This document shows, in pieces, positions 63,001 to 64,000 of a stretch of 64,000 nt of DNA. The position numbers and the translations under genes were made by a program. The notes under the pieces are model-generated. The model made no database searches and was not told the DNA's origin. It worked only from the letters and a program-made list of their open reading frames with translations. Position 1 is the first letter of the stretch; each line of letters begins with the position of its first letter. The stretch is from Rhynchosporium graminicola (taxonomy: Eukaryota; Ascomycota; Leotiomycetes; Helotiales; Ploettnerulaceae): positions 159,455 through 223,454 of the forward strand of contig FJUW01000016.1 in assembly GCA_900074885.1 (NCBI GenBank). Reading direction: 5' to 3'.

Positions 63001-63999
63001 TACTATAATATCGATACCCGCGGGATAGCGATATTATTTATCTAATAGATATATCGTTTCGGATATACTCCTAAGTTAATTATATCCGACCGAGGAGCTT
63101 AGTTAGTCTTATTCTTCTAGTAAGAGTTTTACTATATAATTAGGGTTAAGGTTAAGCTCTCTACCTCCTTCTACTAGTAAACTGATAGATAAACAGAGAT
63201 TATGAATTAGTATATTAACTAACGCCTTAGACCTTTTATTAATTACTACTAGAGTAACTAAGGCGAACTACTACTAATAATAGACTACGCCTAAGTAACC
63301 CTACCTTATAACTCTATCGGTATAGCGCTATATACCCTTAAATACAGTATACTACCACGGAATAGCTAGGACTAGAAGTAACCTACCGGATCGATACCGT
63401 AAGAGAAGCTTAATTATACTAATACTAAATCCCTAGCTAAACGTGCTAAATCCGCTATTAAGGTTATAAAAGCTAATATACTAGCTACTTAGTATAAGAT
63501 AAGCGCTATAACTAACTCGAAATAGCATAATATTAACTAGGAAGTTAGAGATAAAGTATTTTTCTCTATAAGGAACCTTAAGAATTACTAGCTAAGTAAG
63601 AAGCTATCTAGTCTCTAGGTAGGACTGTACTAGGTCCTAGCTAAGATCAGATACTCCTATAAGCTAGATTTACCCCCGGGATCTTCTATATATAATATAT
63701 TCGCCCCCGAATTACTCTTTAAGGACCCGGATAACCTATTACTAAGCTAGGAGTTACTAAACCTACCCCCGGAGGTTATCGCTACTTAAGAAGAGTAGAA
63801 GTTATAAGATATACTCGCTATATAGCTCCTAAGAGGTAATCTGAAGTATTAAGTTAGCTAGCTAAGCTACGACCCGGACCTAACTTAGTATAACGCTTCT
63901 GACCTAATAAGTACTCCGTATAAGCTCAGAGACTTCTACGCTACTAACCTAAGTAAACTTAGACCTCCGCGTAAACTAGAATAGTAGATTAAGGCCTAA
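60060..63999 (+). pseudogene. pol of the plus-strand chromovirus, RIP-inactivated
   Basis: The pol register is offset by -1 relative to gag. In order: aspartic protease (LIDTGANSYLFIN near 60200), reverse transcriptase (KGFIESS*SPFILLILFVKK, GGLRFCINYRKLN, TKLDIR, then AYLDNILIYS where YLDD is expected, near 61540), connection/RNase H (FLGFYRFYY, FDPEL, ETNTSDGIIARVI), integrase (VFIDRLGKDSISIPCY, IISDRGA, RLRPFINYY), and a C-terminal chromodomain (ILAI*LLRGNLKY*VS*LSYDPDLT*YNASD). The stop TAA at 63997-63999 is in the same register. The many internal stops sit at former Gln and Trp codons, and the active-site YLDD reads YLDN. No active enzyme can be made. Confidence 0.88.
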
Positions 64000-64000
64000 G

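Larger units (their letters stand above)
58156..64000 (+). mobile_element. Ty3/gypsy chromovirus, plus strand, RIP-mutated, 3' LTR outside window
   Basis: From about 58156 a probable 5' LTR/leader (with a TATATATATAAGG promoter-like stretch near 58182-58194) leads to gag at 58445 and then pol, which ends at 63999. The order protease, reverse transcriptase, RNase H, integrase, chromodomain defines the Ty3/gypsy chromovirus type. The exact LTR borders are uncertain because the second LTR is beyond the window. Confidence 0.88.

Overview
The window looks like nuclear DNA of a filamentous ascomycete. The genes have short GT-AG introns (43-90 bp is usual here). The families are typical of moulds: a Tea4/Bud14-type SH3 protein, a GTPase-binding protein of the Rid1 type, an FLVCR-like transporter, a secreted pectin methylesterase and a HET-NACHT-WD40 relic. 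The transposons carry the C-to-T scars of repeat-induced point mutation (RIP). The gene content and the HET-NACHT-WD40 relic would fit Leotiomycetes (the Botrytis/Sclerotinia side), but that placement is inference.

Layout. 1-2740 (minus): 5' part of a polarity/actin-regulator gene with an SH3 domain, cut by the left edge. About 4.0-4.6 kb (minus): a methyltransferase gene that stops halfway through its family domain. 7.2-8.0 kb: a decayed tandem repeat beside a possible gene remnant. 8.7-10.1 kb (minus): a C2H2 zinc-finger factor with four fingers. About 10.1-23.7 kb: a long gene-poor stretch with only simple repeats. 23.7-24.8 kb (minus): pectin methylesterase. 26.4-27.8 kb: a Tc1/mariner element with matching terminal repeats and a TA duplication, apparently sitting in an older ORF remnant. 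30.9-33.2 kb (plus): secreted serine carboxypeptidase. 34.4-35.5 kb (minus): fructose-1,6-bisphosphatase. 38.2-41.4 kb (plus): HET-NACHT-WD40 pseudogene. 42.4-54.6 kb: a compact housekeeping block holding the Rid1-type protein, an Apd1-type iron-sulfur protein, a divergent OB-fold protein, an FLVCR-type MFS carrier, complex III subunit 6 (QCR6) and a WBP2/GRAM protein.

55.0-64.0 kb is a heavily RIP-mutated transposon block. It holds a degraded ORF of unknown kind, the 3' half of a minus-strand Ty3/gypsy chromovirus with its LTR, and a plus-strand chromovirus that breaks into it. The second element's pol frame ends at base 63999, one base before the window edge.

There is no operon-like unit or complete metabolic cluster. 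Neighbouring genes are functionally independent. The main themes are a conserved gene block beside a RIP-silenced transposon island, and several decayed accessory genes (methyltransferase, HET-NACHT-WD40) in the gene-poor half. I found no convincing tRNA, rRNA or CRISPR. Exon borders were placed by reading splice signals together with frame and family conservation, without transcript evidence.
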